From positions 4,526,001 to 4,590,000 of the forward strand of contig CAVPVV010000003.1 of NCBI GenBank assembly GCA_963709325.1: 64,000 bases of DNA. The letters run 5' to 3'. Within the stretch, counting starts at the first letter, position 1. Every line of letters begins with the position of its first letter. Below are positions 1-8,676 of the stretch, piece by piece. Both the position numbers and the translations under genes were made by a program. Below the pieces are notes generated by a model. That model saw only the letters and a list, made by a program, of their open reading frames with translations. It was not told the DNA's origin and did no database searches. Source of the DNA: VFZN01 sp963709325. Lineage in GTDB: Bacteria; Acidobacteriota; Vicinamibacteria; Vicinamibacterales; UBA2999.

Positions 1-2538
1 ACCGACGTGCCGAGCGACGCCTTCAGCGGCAAAGGCGCGCGGCCATGCCGATTCCCGTGCGACGGCGCGCAGCAGATCGCGGCGCTGCATCGGCAGCACC
101 TGGCCGCGAGGCGCCGCGTGCTCGACTCGGGCCACCGCGAAGCGCACGTTGATCATGTCGAGGAATCGATCGACCCCGGCCGGGTGATGAGCGTGCACGA
201 TCGTCCGCCAGCGCCAGTCGGTCCGTTCGATCAGTGCCGCGTCGGACAGGTCCTCGATCGCCGCGAACCGCAGGGCGTCGGGGCTGCCGGCGCTCTCCAG
301 GTGCCACAGCGCCTGCGTGCCTGGGAACATCACCGACTCGATCGGCGTCACCCGGAACGGCTCCGGGCCGGCGCGGTCCGCGATCGCCTGGAGAGCCGGC
401 GAAGGCCGGTCGAGGTCGGCGCGCGCTCCCGGCTGGATCAACATGGCATCGAGGGCCCCGACGCCGGTCCGGAGCTGAAGCCCTCCGGCTGCCACCGCGA
501 TGTACGCGCAGCCGACCAGAACGAGCGCGCTCGCCGGAGTCAGAGGCCATCGAGCCGCGAGCGTCAGCAGCACACCGGCGGATGCCATCACGCTGAGTAC
601 CACGACGAGCGTGCCGAGCTCGGAGGGCCCGCCACGAGCCAGGGCCACGGCGCCCGCTGCCCAGACTGCACCGATCACGGCGGCGACGATCGGCCGCGGC
701 TGGCCATCGCGATCGAGCAGCCAGGCCACGCCGGCACCCGCGAGGAGCAGCACCATCGGGATCGTGGCCGAGAGGCAGACGTTGGCGATGTGGTGGATGT
801 TCCCGATCAGCGGCACCTGCGCGAGCCACGCCTCCGGCACGGCGCCGAAGGCGATCCCCGAGAACAGCACGGTGGCGAGGGCGGCGCCCAGCACCGGCCC
901 GGAACCGAGGAATCGCCGAATCGAGGCCACCGCCATCAACGCGCCGAGCCAGGCGAACGGGTGGACCCCGGTGCGTACCGTGCCTCGCGCGAGCGTGCCC
1001 AGGATGTAGCCGGCCAGATCGTCGATGGTGCCGAGCTGCACGGCCGGCTGGTCGTACGCAGTCATCGATCGGCTTAGCGTGTCGAGGAAGATGAGCCAGT
1101 GCGGCGCGGACAGCAGCAGCGCGGCGACCCCGGCAATCGCGAGTGCATCCACCCGCGCCGCCTTGTCCTGCCACCGTCCCGGCCCGAGCAGCAGTCCGCC
1201 CAGGCCGGCGACGTGGGCGGCCAGCAGCGCGATCACACCTTCCTTGGGCGTGGTGCCAACCATCTGGAGCACGGTGACAGCCGCCAGGGCCGCCGCGGGC
1301 CGCCAGCGCCGCGCGCTTCTACTCGTGCCGAGCCGCGCGTAGGCCCAGAGAATCCAGGGCGCGTAGATCAGCGAGAAGTACGCCGGGTGATTGAAGCGCG
1401 CGGTGAAGTGACCGACGAACGGCGCGACGAACGCCAGGAGGGCAGCGGCTGGCCAGCTTCCTGTCGCCGCGAGCACGGCGGCCCCGCTCCCAATCGCGAA
1501 CACCGCGCGCGCCACGAGAAAGCGGAGATCCATCGCCAGTCCGACGTCCGGGATCAGCAGCGATGCCAGGTGAAACGGATCGAGGATAAACGTCTGCCCC
1601 TGCCCCCAGAGCGGCTCGCCGATGCCGTTGTATCGATTCCAGAACGGCAGCTCGCCGGCCTCGAGCGCAGCTCGCTGCACGGCCGTGTAGGGCAGAATCG
1701 CCCACATCATCGCGCCGACATCGGCGCCGCGAGCGAATTCGGGGGGCAGGACGGCGGATCCGTAGCTGTACGGCGCCTCGTCGTAGAGCATGAACACCGG
1801 CCCGTTCTCGGGTGAAACGAGGCTCTGGCCGAGGACCAGCGGGTACATCGCAGCCAGCGTGCCGAGAATCCCGGCCGCGACCGTCGAGGCCCGCGCGTGC
1901 GTCGCGGCCCAGGTTCGCGCCGATGTCCACAGCTGTGCCACCCATTGCGACCGGTCGAGCAGCGCCCATCCGGCGAGAATTGCGAGCAGCACTATGACGA
2001 ACCATCCGGCCGCGCCGGCGATGTCGGGATGCGCCGGCTCCAGCATGATCGGCTGCGGAGGGGTATAGAGCAGCTGCGGGTCCTCCGCATCGTCTTCAAC
2101 GGTCACCGTCACGCCGTCCGCATCGACCGGCCCGAGGCTGGCCTGCGCCGCGACGGTCAACCGCGCGAGCGGCAGCGGCACGATCTCGCGACTCGAGCTG
2201 TTTACGATCCGCATCCGGTGAATGCGGGTGTGCCCGTCCCGGACGCCCGGATCGAGGCGCAGCAGAGAATAGACCCCGTATCGAAGCGGCAGGGATAGCG
2301 TTTGCCGGCCATCCGCCAGCGCAATCGGAAGTGGCGCCGCATCCTCCTCGCGGATGCCGAGGCCGCGATCGTAGAAGACCTGCATGACACCGCCGGCCGG
2401 AGCGGTGACGTCGATCTCGAGCCGCGGCACCGGCGCGTCGTCCAGCGCGGCGGCTTGTGACGAGAGGGCGACGAGCGACGCAACGACGACGGCAAGTAAT
2501 AGGGGAGGAACCCAGCGCCCGAGCACGACAACGCGCAC
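1..2538 (-). CDS. Large YfhO-like multi-pass membrane protein (3' end outside window)
   Basis: The reading frame is open from a GTG at 2538 to the window edge, giving at least 846 residues with no stop. It starts with a hydrophobic segment ending near SSQAAA (signal or first membrane helix), then a beta-rich extracytoplasmic stretch, a membrane helix near residue 175, and many further helices. The stretch YNGIGEPLWGQGQTF near residue 300 and a late FPGTQALWHLESAGSPDALR resemble the YfhO/glycosyltransferase-C-like membrane families that work in surface polymer decoration. It lies divergent from the polysaccharide genes. The GTG is supported by TACAAT placed 7 nt upstream (2551-2546). Family assignment is by resemblance of layout only; the coding frame itself is clear. 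Confidence 0.72.
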   Translation of the reverse strand, partial: MRVVVLGRWVPPLLLAVVVASLVALSSQAAALDDAPVPRLEIDVTAPAGGVMQVFYDRGLGIREEDAAPLPIALADGRQTLSLPLRYGVYSLLRLDPGVRDGHTRIHRMRIVNSSSREIVPLPLARLTVAAQASLGPVDADGVTVTVEDDAEDPQLLYTPPQPIMLEPAHPDIAGAAGWFVIVLLAILAGWALLDRSQWVAQLWTSARTWAATHARASTVAAGILGTLAAMYPLVLGQSLVSPENGPVFMLYDEAPYSYGSAVLPPEFARGADVGAMMWAILPYTAVQRAALEAGELPFWNRYNGIGEPLWGQGQTFILDPFHLASLLIPDVGLAMDLRFLVARAVFAIGSGAAVLAATGSWPAAALLAFVAPFVGHFTARFNHPAYFSLIYAPWILWAYARLGTSRSARRWRPAAALAAVTVLQMVGTTPKEGVIALLAAHVAGLGGLLLGPGRWQDKAARVDALAIAGVAALLLSAPHWLIFLDTLSRSMTAYDQPAVQLGTIDDLAGYILGTLARGTVRTGVHPFAWLGALMAVASIRRFLGSGPVLGAALATVLFSGIAFGAVPEAWLAQVPLIGNIHHIANVCLSATIPMVLLLAGAGVAWLLDRDGQPRPIVAAVIGAVWAAGAVALARGGPSELGTLVVVLSVMASAGVLLTLAARWPLTPASALVLVGCAYIAVAAGGLQLRTGVGALDAMLIQPGARADLDRPSPALQAIADRAGPEPFRVTPIESVMFPGTQALWHLESAGSPDALRFAAIEDLSDAALIERTDWRWRTIVHAHHPAGVDRFLDMINVRFAVARVEHAAPRGQVLPMQRRDLLRAVARESAWPRAFAAEGVARHVG

Positions 2539-2545
2539 GCGCTGA

Positions 2546-2573
2546 ATTGTAGTGTGTGCAGAGTTGTTACACT
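2546..2573. promoter_or_regulatory. Divergent promoter pair between membrane protein and methyltransferase-GT fusion
   Basis: On the minus strand TACAAT (2551-2546) stands 7 nt before the GTG at 2538, the spacing for a leaderless transcript. On the plus strand TACACT (2568-2573) stands 11 nt before the ATG at 2585, with a weak TTGTAG at 2547-2552 as a possible -35. The -35 elements are poor, so only the -10 boxes are convincing. Confidence 0.45.
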
Positions 2574-2584
2574 ACGGGACGCTC

Positions 2585-4276
2585 ATGCTCGCGCCCGAGC
2601 CGTCGGCCGACCAGCCGCGGATGTCAGCCTGCCCGCTCTGCGGGCACGACCACCTCGTTTACCAGTTCACGCATGACATCACGCCGATCGTGAGGTGCGA
2701 CGGCTGCTCGCTCCTGATGCGGAACCCGCAGCCATCGGACGCCCAGCTGGCGGCGATCTACACCGACACCTATTTCATCGGTGCGGCCGCGGCCGGCGAT
2801 CGCAGCGACGAGACATTCGCGCGCGAGGTCGACGCCCTCAAGCGCGCGACGGCTTCGGCGTACCTCGATCGCATAGAGGCCTATCGCGGATGGTCGCCGG
2901 AGACGCGGATCGGCCGGAAGCTGCTCGAGGTCGGCAGCGGCCTCGGCAACCTGCTGCTGGAGGCACGCGCGCGCGGCTATGACGTCACCGGGGTCGAGTA
3001 CGCACAGGCCTCGGTGGCCCGCGCCAACGCCCGGATCGGCGAGCACGTCGTCGTCCAGGGCACAGTGGAGTCGGCGCCGCTGTCCGAAGGGGCTTATGAC
3101 GTGTGCATCTTCGCCGACGTCATCGAGCATACCCGCGACCCGCGGGCCGTGGTGACGCGCGCCTGGGATCTGCTGGCCCCGGGCGGCACCCTGTTCGTCG
3201 CGATCCCGTCGCTCGACAGCTGGTCGGCCCGCTGGATGAAGCAAAGCTGGATGGAGTTCAAGGCCGAGCACCTGTTCTATTTCGACCGCCGGACACTCGA
3301 GTCGCTGATCGTCCGCGCCGGCTTCGAGCGGGTGCGGATCGAGAAGGGGCGGAAGACACTGAGTCCCGGCTATGTCATTGCACACTTCGATCGGTTTCCC
3401 GTCCCGGTGATCTCGCCGATCGGACGGGCCGCCGGGGCGCTGCTGCCGCCGGCGCTGCTCCACCGAAAGCTGACGGTCGTCGCCAGCGGCATCGACGTCC
3501 TTGCCGAGAAGTCGGCGACGGGGCCGATCGACCGGCGACGGCCACGCCTCTCGGTGATCATGCCGGTCTTCAACGAGCGATCGACCTTTACCGAGGTGGT
3601 CTCGCGCCTGCTGGCGAAGGACATACCCGGCCTCGACCTCGAGCTAATCATTGTCGAGAGCAACTCGCCCGATGGTACACGTGAGGACGTCCGGAAGGTC
3701 GAGGCCCATCCCCGGGTTCGCGTGGTCTACGAGGAGGCGCCGCGCGGCAAGGGACACGCGGTCCGCGCCGGGCTGGCCCGCGCTACCGGCGACTTCATCG
3801 TGATTCAGGACGCCGACCTCGAGTACGACCTCGACGACTACGAGATCCTGCTCGAGCCGTTGCGCACCTTCCGCCGCGCGTTCGTCCTGGGCAGCCGGCA
3901 CGGTCGCAACCGGACCGCGTGGAAGATGCGCCACTTCACCGATCAGGTGTTCGTCAGCCAGGTGATGAACTTCGGCCATGTCTTCTTCACCATGCTGTTC
4001 AACGTGGTCTACGGCACGCGGCTCGGCGATCCGTTCACGATGTACAAGCTGTTCAGGCGCGACTGCCTGTCGGGGCTGACCTTCGAGGCCAACCGCTTCG
4101 ATTTCGACTGGGAACTGATGGCGAAGCTGGTCCGGGCCGGCTACATCCCGCTCGAGATCCCGGTGAACTACACGTCGCGGTCGTTCACCGAGGGCAAGAA
4201 GGTGAGCTTCTGGCGCGATCCGCTGACGTGGATCCGCGCCTGCTTCAAATACCGCTTCGTCACGCTCGGTAAGTAA
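2585..4276 (+). CDS. Bifunctional SAM-methyltransferase / family 2 glycosyltransferase
   Basis: A 563-residue fusion. The N terminus has a zinc-ribbon-like CPLCG...CDGCSL motif, followed by a class I SAM methyltransferase (VGSGLGN glycine loop, later DVIEHTRDP). From about residue 315 a GT2 domain begins with RLSVIMPVFNE and has the metal-site pattern QDADLEYD, like dolichyl/polyprenyl-phosphate sugar transferases. It probably acts at the cytoplasmic membrane face in polysaccharide assembly. I chose the ATG at 2585 rather than the GTG at 2552 because a -10-like TACACT lies at 2568-2573. It ends convergently, 9 nt from the next gene on the other strand. Substrates cannot be told from the sequence. 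Confidence 0.85.
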   Translation: MLAPEPSADQPRMSACPLCGHDHLVYQFTHDITPIVRCDGCSLLMRNPQPSDAQLAAIYTDTYFIGAAAAGDRSDETFAREVDALKRATASAYLDRIEAYRGWSPETRIGRKLLEVGSGLGNLLLEARARGYDVTGVEYAQASVARANARIGEHVVVQGTVESAPLSEGAYDVCIFADVIEHTRDPRAVVTRAWDLLAPGGTLFVAIPSLDSWSARWMKQSWMEFKAEHLFYFDRRTLESLIVRAGFERVRIEKGRKTLSPGYVIAHFDRFPVPVISPIGRAAGALLPPALLHRKLTVVASGIDVLAEKSATGPIDRRRPRLSVIMPVFNERSTFTEVVSRLLAKDIPGLDLELIIVESNSPDGTREDVRKVEAHPRVRVVYEEAPRGKGHAVRAGLARATGDFIVIQDADLEYDLDDYEILLEPLRTFRRAFVLGSRHGRNRTAWKMRHFTDQVFVSQVMNFGHVFFTMLFNVVYGTRLGDPFTMYKLFRRDCLSGLTFEANRFDFDWELMAKLVRAGYIPLEIPVNYTSRSFTEGKKVSFWRDPLTWIRACFKYRFVTLGK

Positions 4277-4285
4277 GCGGCGCGT

Positions 4286-5140
4286 TCAGGAACCGGTCCG
4301 GCGCGCCACCACACAAAATGCCGGGCCATTGGCGTGGTCGGGCTGCTCGAACGCGATCTCGATGTGATTCAGTCCGAAATGGCGGAGCGCGGCGAGGATA
4401 TCGTCGCGGGTCAGCCAGTGCGAGTAGGGGCGGCTGCCGCCGCAGAACCCCTGGGACCCGAGCGCGGCGCCGTAGTCGTGGCGATACAGCCGATGCGCGA
4501 AGCCGTCGTGGCTGGCCTCGGTGCCTGCGGTGACGCGGTGGGCCGTCCGCGTGGTGCGGCCGAGCAGCGCCTCGTCGTAGTAGTGGGTCCAGAGGAACAG
4601 CGCGTCGCTGACCTTCGCCAGCGAGGCCAGTAACTCCACCGGCGTCACCATGTGATAGAGCACGCCGGAGGCGAACGCGACGTCGAACCGCCGATCCGGT
4701 TCGCGCAGGTAGGCGGTGAAGTCGCCGCAGACGAACCGTGCCGCCCGCAGGCCGAGCAGCTCCTTGACGACCAGGCACTTCAGGTAGGCGCGCCTGTTGC
4801 CCTCGATGGCCAGGACTTCGGCGGCGCCAGCTCGGTCGAGCATGTAAGTGTGGCCGCCCTCGAGCGGGCCGAGCTCCAGCACTCGCTTTCCGGCCACGCC
4901 CCCGAGCCGTTCGATCGCCCACTCGACCCGTGCATCGTCGAAGAGCAGGGCGCTTCCGGCAGTCAGGTGGTCGAGCGGCGGCGGGAGCTTCGAGGCCCAC
5001 TCGCCGGCAAAGATGTCCAGCGCGTGCTGCGGCGACGGCGGAAGGGTGACGTAGGCGTCAAGGATCGACGCACCGCCGGCGGCCGGCGCTCGCAGCGATC
5101 TGAATCGTGCCAATGCCGTCCGTATCCGCAGCATGCCCAT
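4286..5140 (-). CDS. Class I SAM-dependent methyltransferase (surface glycan type)
   Basis: 284 residues. The glycine-rich SAM loop is RVLELGPLEGGHTYML, with an acidic strand-2 end AIEGNRR and a strand 4 region FDVAFASGVLYHM. This is typical of small-molecule or sugar methyltransferases placed in polysaccharide clusters. The ATG at 5140 follows an AGGA-type ribosome site and TAGAAT (minus 5157-5152). Upstream extension in the same frame is Arg/Ser-rich and antisense to nothing conserved, so I excluded it. It is co-directional with the next two genes upstream, with 61 nt between stop and start. Confidence 0.8.
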   Translation of the reverse strand: MGMLRIRTALARFRSLRAPAAGGASILDAYVTLPPSPQHALDIFAGEWASKLPPPLDHLTAGSALLFDDARVEWAIERLGGVAGKRVLELGPLEGGHTYMLDRAGAAEVLAIEGNRRAYLKCLVVKELLGLRAARFVCGDFTAYLREPDRRFDVAFASGVLYHMVTPVELLASLAKVSDALFLWTHYYDEALLGRTTRTAHRVTAGTEASHDGFAHRLYRHDYGAALGSQGFCGGSRPYSHWLTRDDILAALRHFGLNHIEIAFEQPDHANGPAFCVVARRTGS

Positions 5141-5201
5141 GTCTGTCCTGAATTCTACGCTGGCGACCCGGCTGGCCCGACCTCGGCGCGTGCTCCAGCC
5201 G

Positions 5202-6266
5202 CTAGGCGTGCGCAAGCGTCGCGACGGCTGCCAGGGTGTTGTAGAAGGCCAATCGATCGCAGCGGACAATCCCGCAGCGCAGGAACTCGACGCCGGCGGC
5301 GTGCGGCGCAAGAGCCGCAGCGAGGCTGTGTTGCGTGAAGAAGTTGACGTGGCTGGCCTCGAGCAGGTGCCACGGGACCACGCCATGGGCAAACCCGCGA
5401 GGCAGCGCCGACATGTCTGGCACCGTAATCAACAATCGTCGGCGCGCGATCCGGGCCATCTCGATCAGCGCGGCGCTGGCATCGGGCAGGTGCTCGAGCA
5501 CCTCGCTGCAGGCGACGCTCGCGAACTGGCCCGTGGCAAACGGCGACGGGAGCGCGCCGCTGTAGAGGGTCACGAACGGGCGGGCCGCGTCGAGCAGGTG
5601 ACCGGTAATCCGGTCCTCGTCGAGCTCCAGGCCGTACGCCTCGATGCCCTCGCGGCGCAGCGCGCACACCAGCGCCCCGGCGCCGCAGCCGAAGTCCAGG
5701 ATCGGAGCCGGCAGCTGCCGCGCCAATGCCAGGATCTCGTCCGACACCTCGTGCACCGGCGCGCCGACGGAGTACACATCCTGGCGCTTGAGAATCGTCG
5801 AGTGCGTGTGCAGGGTTCCATACGGCGGAGCGGTCATTGGTGGCAGCGTAACGGTGAGGGCCTGGCGTCCGCCGACGAGCAAGGCAGCGGTCGCCGACGA
5901 CGCCCGCGGGTGCAAGGTCCATTCGGCGACGGCGCCGGGAAAACCCGAGGAAGCCTTGGCCGCGTCGAGGTCCGTCCGCGGCACGCGGAACACGTTCGCC
6001 GGTGGTCGGGCCTCACCGTCACACTTCAGGCGCAGGGCCTGTTCGAATGCCGCGAGATCGGCGCTCCAGCCTTCCACGGTCAGGAGGCCTCCGCTTCCGA
6101 TCTCGAGGGCATCGATCGCGCCTCCGGGCACGCGTATGTCGAGTCGGCGCGGCGAGCGGCGCCGCCTGAAGGCTCGGTACTCCTGGATCGGCCCAAGCCA
6201 GCGTCGAAAGCGGCGTCTGACGAATTGCTCGATCGCGCCTCGTGCGAATCGCGACGGCGGCGGCAT
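5202..6266 (-). CDS. SAM-dependent methyltransferase with N-terminal extension
   Basis: 354 residues. Residues 1-150 are a basic, Arg-rich start followed by a region without a domain I recognise. From about 195 comes a class I methyltransferase: PILDFGCGAGALVCAL (SAM loop), YGLELDE, and FASVACSEVLEHLPDA, followed by TVPDM. The form resembles Methyltransf_11 proteins in glycan clusters. The ATG at 6266 is fixed by TACAAT 6 nt upstream (minus 6278-6273), which also suggests a leaderless transcript. Acceptor unknown. Confidence 0.8.
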   Translation of the reverse strand: MPPPSRFARGAIEQFVRRRFRRWLGPIQEYRAFRRRRSPRRLDIRVPGGAIDALEIGSGGLLTVEGWSADLAAFEQALRLKCDGEARPPANVFRVPRTDLDAAKASSGFPGAVAEWTLHPRASSATAALLVGGRQALTVTLPPMTAPPYGTLHTHSTILKRQDVYSVGAPVHEVSDEILALARQLPAPILDFGCGAGALVCALRREGIEAYGLELDEDRITGHLLDAARPFVTLYSGALPSPFATGQFASVACSEVLEHLPDASAALIEMARIARRRLLITVPDMSALPRGFAHGVVPWHLLEASHVNFFTQHSLAAALAPHAAGVEFLRCGIVRCDRLAFYNTLAAVATLAHA

Positions 6267-6272
6267 CCGCCG

Positions 6273-6278
6273 ATTGTA
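6273..6278 (-). promoter_or_regulatory. -10 hexamer TACAAT, leaderless spacing
   Basis: TACAAT lies 6 nt before the ATG at 6266. It falls in the 23-nt gap after the oxidoreductase stop, so the methyltransferase can be transcribed on its own. No good -35 is seen. Confidence 0.45.
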
Positions 6279-6289
6279 GTCGACCCGTC

Positions 6290-7396
6290 TCACGTGGCCG
6301 CGGGCGACGCGCCCGCGGCAATCGCGGCGACCCGCGCACCAATCGCCAACGACGAGGTGAGGCCTGGCGAATCGATGCCGGCCACCTGGAGGACCCGTGA
6401 GTTCAGCGAGTCGCGGCGGATCATGAAGTCGGCGAACGGCTGGTCCGGTGGGCACAGCTTGGCCCGGATCCCGGAGCTGCCCGGCTGCAGGTCGGCGAGA
6501 GTGATCGCCGGCAGCAACGCTCGAGTCTCTTCGAGGAAGGCGTCGAGCGGCAGTCGATTCTCCTCGTAGTCGTCCTTGCCCTGCTGATAGCGAATTGTCG
6601 GCCCGAGCAACACCGTGCCCCACGTCGTCTTGGTGAGATGCACGCCAAGACCGTGACCCGGAGCATGCGGCACCGGGTACACCAACCCGTTCACCAGCCC
6701 CCTGCGCGACGGCGCCAGCTCCGCGTATTCGCCGCGGCACGGATAGATCGTGAAGCGCTCGCCGCCGAGCAACCCGCTCACTTCGTCGGCATACAGCCCG
6801 GCCGCGTTGACGACGGTGGCGGCGGCGATCGACTCGTGGGGCGTTTCGAGGACGATCCGATCCGCGGAGGGTTGTGCGCCGAGCAGGGGAGACCCGGGCA
6901 GCACCGCCACGCCGGCTGCTTCGGACAGGCGCTGCATCGTGCGCACGAATGCCTCCGGCTCGATCCGGCCGGTGGTTGGTGACCAGAGCGCGGCCATGCC
7001 TGCGACGTGCGGCTCCCGCGCGGTGATGAAGGCGCGATCGACCAGTTCAACCTCAACGCCATTGGTGACTGCGCGAGTGGCCAGCGTCTCGAGGGCGCCC
7101 ACCTCGTCGGCGGTTGCCGCCACGATCAATTTGCCGCATCGATCGTGCGGCAGGCCGTGACGGTGTGCGAAGGTATAGAGCCGTTCGCGTCCTTCCACTG
7201 ACAGCGCCGCCTTCAGGGAGCCGGGAGGGTAGTAGATGCCGGCGTGGATCACCCCGCTGTTCCTGGTGCTGGTCTCGTGGCCCAGGCGGACGTGACGTTC
7301 GAGCAGACACACCGAGGCGCCGCCTTCGGCAAGGGCCAGTGCGCTTGCCAGTCCGGCGACGCCGCCCCCGATGACGGCAACGTCGATCTCTGTCAT
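6290..7396 (-). CDS. lhgO: L-2-hydroxyglutarate oxidase-type FAD oxidoreductase
   Basis: 368 residues, the usual size for LhgO. It begins with the FAD dinucleotide motif AVIGGGVAGLASALALAE and ends its Rossmann strand with LLERH. The family stretch STRNSGVIHAGIYYPPGS is the characteristic substrate/FAD loop of L-2-hydroxyglutarate dehydrogenases in the DAO superfamily. Late in the protein comes GIDSPGLTSSLAIG, the C-terminal FAD contact. The family oxidises L-2-hydroxyglutarate to 2-oxoglutarate and passes electrons to the quinone pool. The start codon lies 93 nt from the divergent aminotransferase. Relation to the glycan cluster is positional only. Confidence 0.85.
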   Translation of the reverse strand: MTEIDVAVIGGGVAGLASALALAEGGASVCLLERHVRLGHETSTRNSGVIHAGIYYPPGSLKAALSVEGRERLYTFAHRHGLPHDRCGKLIVAATADEVGALETLATRAVTNGVEVELVDRAFITAREPHVAGMAALWSPTTGRIEPEAFVRTMQRLSEAAGVAVLPGSPLLGAQPSADRIVLETPHESIAAATVVNAAGLYADEVSGLLGGERFTIYPCRGEYAELAPSRRGLVNGLVYPVPHAPGHGLGVHLTKTTWGTVLLGPTIRYQQGKDDYEENRLPLDAFLEETRALLPAITLADLQPGSSGIRAKLCPPDQPFADFMIRRDSLNSRVLQVAGIDSPGLTSSLAIGARVAAIAAGASPAAT

Positions 7397-7418
7397 CGCC
7401 GACTATCATCCCTGCCTC

Positions 7419-7441
7419 GGGCCGGGACGCGCAACCGGCCC
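7419..7441. other. GC-rich inverted repeat between divergent genes
   Basis: GGGCCGG (7419-7425) and CCGGCCC (7435-7441) form a perfect 7-bp dyad with a 9-nt spacer in the 93-nt gap between the oxidoreductase and the aminotransferase. It could be an operator shared by the two genes. No direct evidence. Confidence 0.25.
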
Positions 7442-7489
7442 GGCTGCGGTTTGCACGAGGCGGCCCGACCGAGTACCGATCGAACGCTT

Positions 7490-8611
7490 GTGACAGTTCC
7501 GTTGCTCGATCTCAAGGCCCAGTACGCTCCTCTCCGGCAGTCGCTCCTCGAAGCGCTCACCCGTGTCGCCGACAGCCAGCGCTTCATCATGGGCCCCGAG
7601 GTGGACGCGTTCGAGCAGGAGGTCGCGCATGTCGTCGACGTGCAGCACGCGATCGGCGTGTCGTCGGGAACCGACGCCCTGGTGGCCGCGCTGATGGCCC
7701 TCGAGATCGGCCCTGGCGACGAGGTCGTAACCAGCACGTTCTCGTTCTTCGCCACCGCCGGCAGCATCGCGCGCGTTGGCGCCCGCCCGGTTCTCGTCGA
7801 TATCGATCCCGAGACCTTCAACATCGACGTTATCGCGGCCACGCGCGCGTGCACTGCGCGGACCACGGCGCTGATGCCGGTCCACCTGTTCGGCCAGTCG
7901 GCGGACATGAGCGCGATCGTGGCGCTCGCCTACGAGTACGACCTCAAGATCATCGAGGACGCGGCCCAGGCGATCGGCGCGACCGATCACGGCGGCAAGG
8001 TCGGCGGCCTCGGCAATCTCGGCTGCTTCTCGTTCTTCCCGAGCAAGAACCTTGGCGCCTTCGGCGACGCCGGCCTGGTCACGACCAACGACGAGGCCCT
8101 GGCCCACAAGCTGCGGTTGCTTCGGAACCACGGCATGGAGCCGAAGTACTTCCACAAGATGGTCGGCGGCAACTTCCGCATCGATGCCATCCAGGCCGCG
8201 GTGCTCAGCGCGAAGCTGCCCCACCTGGCGGCGTGGACGGAAGGGCGGAGGGCCAATGCCGCGCGGTACCGCCAGCTGTTCGCCGACGCAGGCCTGGCCG
8301 GCACCGTGACGCTGCCGTCGGAGCGGCCGGACCGCTATCACATCTACAACCAGTTCGTGATCCGCGTGCCCGATCGCGACGGCTTGAAGAAGCATCTCGA
8401 CGGTGTTGGGGTTGGAACAGAGATTTATTACCCGGTGCCGTTTCATCGGCAGGAGTGCTTCGCCGGCCTCGGCTACAAGGCCGGGGATTTCCCTCACGCC
8501 GAGAAGGCCGCCGCCGAAGTGCTGGCGATTCCGATCTACCCCGAGCTGACCGGCGACCAGCAGCAATACGTGGTCGAGCAGATCGCGGCCTACTATCGGC
8601 CGCGGACCTGA
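7490..8611 (+). CDS. DegT/DnrJ/EryC1/StrS sugar aminotransferase
   Basis: 373 residues from a GTG at 7490. Family signs in order: VPLLDLKAQY at the start, SSGTDALVAAL (PLP phosphate contact), DIDPETFNID, IIEDAAQAIGA with the PLP-ring Asp, and FSFFPSKNLGAFGDAG, where the Lys forms the PLP Schiff base. These enzymes transaminate keto-sugars bound to nucleotide diphosphates. It is followed by a nucleotide-sugar dehydrogenase and sits among polysaccharide genes, so the product is probably an amino sugar for an O-antigen or capsule. An upstream in-frame extension to 7244 reads as unconserved sequence antisense to lhgO, so I rejected it. Confidence 0.9.
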   Translation: MTVPLLDLKAQYAPLRQSLLEALTRVADSQRFIMGPEVDAFEQEVAHVVDVQHAIGVSSGTDALVAALMALEIGPGDEVVTSTFSFFATAGSIARVGARPVLVDIDPETFNIDVIAATRACTARTTALMPVHLFGQSADMSAIVALAYEYDLKIIEDAAQAIGATDHGGKVGGLGNLGCFSFFPSKNLGAFGDAGLVTTNDEALAHKLRLLRNHGMEPKYFHKMVGGNFRIDAIQAAVLSAKLPHLAAWTEGRRANAARYRQLFADAGLAGTVTLPSERPDRYHIYNQFVIRVPDRDGLKKHLDGVGVGTEIYYPVPFHRQECFAGLGYKAGDFPHAEKAAAEVLAIPIYPELTGDQQQYVVEQIAAYYRPRT

Positions 8612-8614
8612 CGG

Positions 8615-8639
8615 CCGATAATCTCGACGCCATTATCGG
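8615..8639. other. Perfect 8-bp inverted repeat between aminotransferase and dehydrogenase
   Basis: CCGATAAT (8615-8622), 9-nt loop, ATTATCGG (8632-8639), starting 4 nt after the aminotransferase stop. There is no U tract, so it is more likely an mRNA-stabilising or regulatory hairpin, or an operator, than a standard terminator. Confidence 0.35.
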
Positions 8640-8676
8640 GGCCGCGACGGCCCAAGACCTCAAGACCCAGGACCTC

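Noticed and set aside
2552..2584. Earlier GTG start for the methyltransferase-glycosyltransferase fusion
   Set aside because: A -10-like TACACT lies inside this stretch and the extra residues are not part of any domain.
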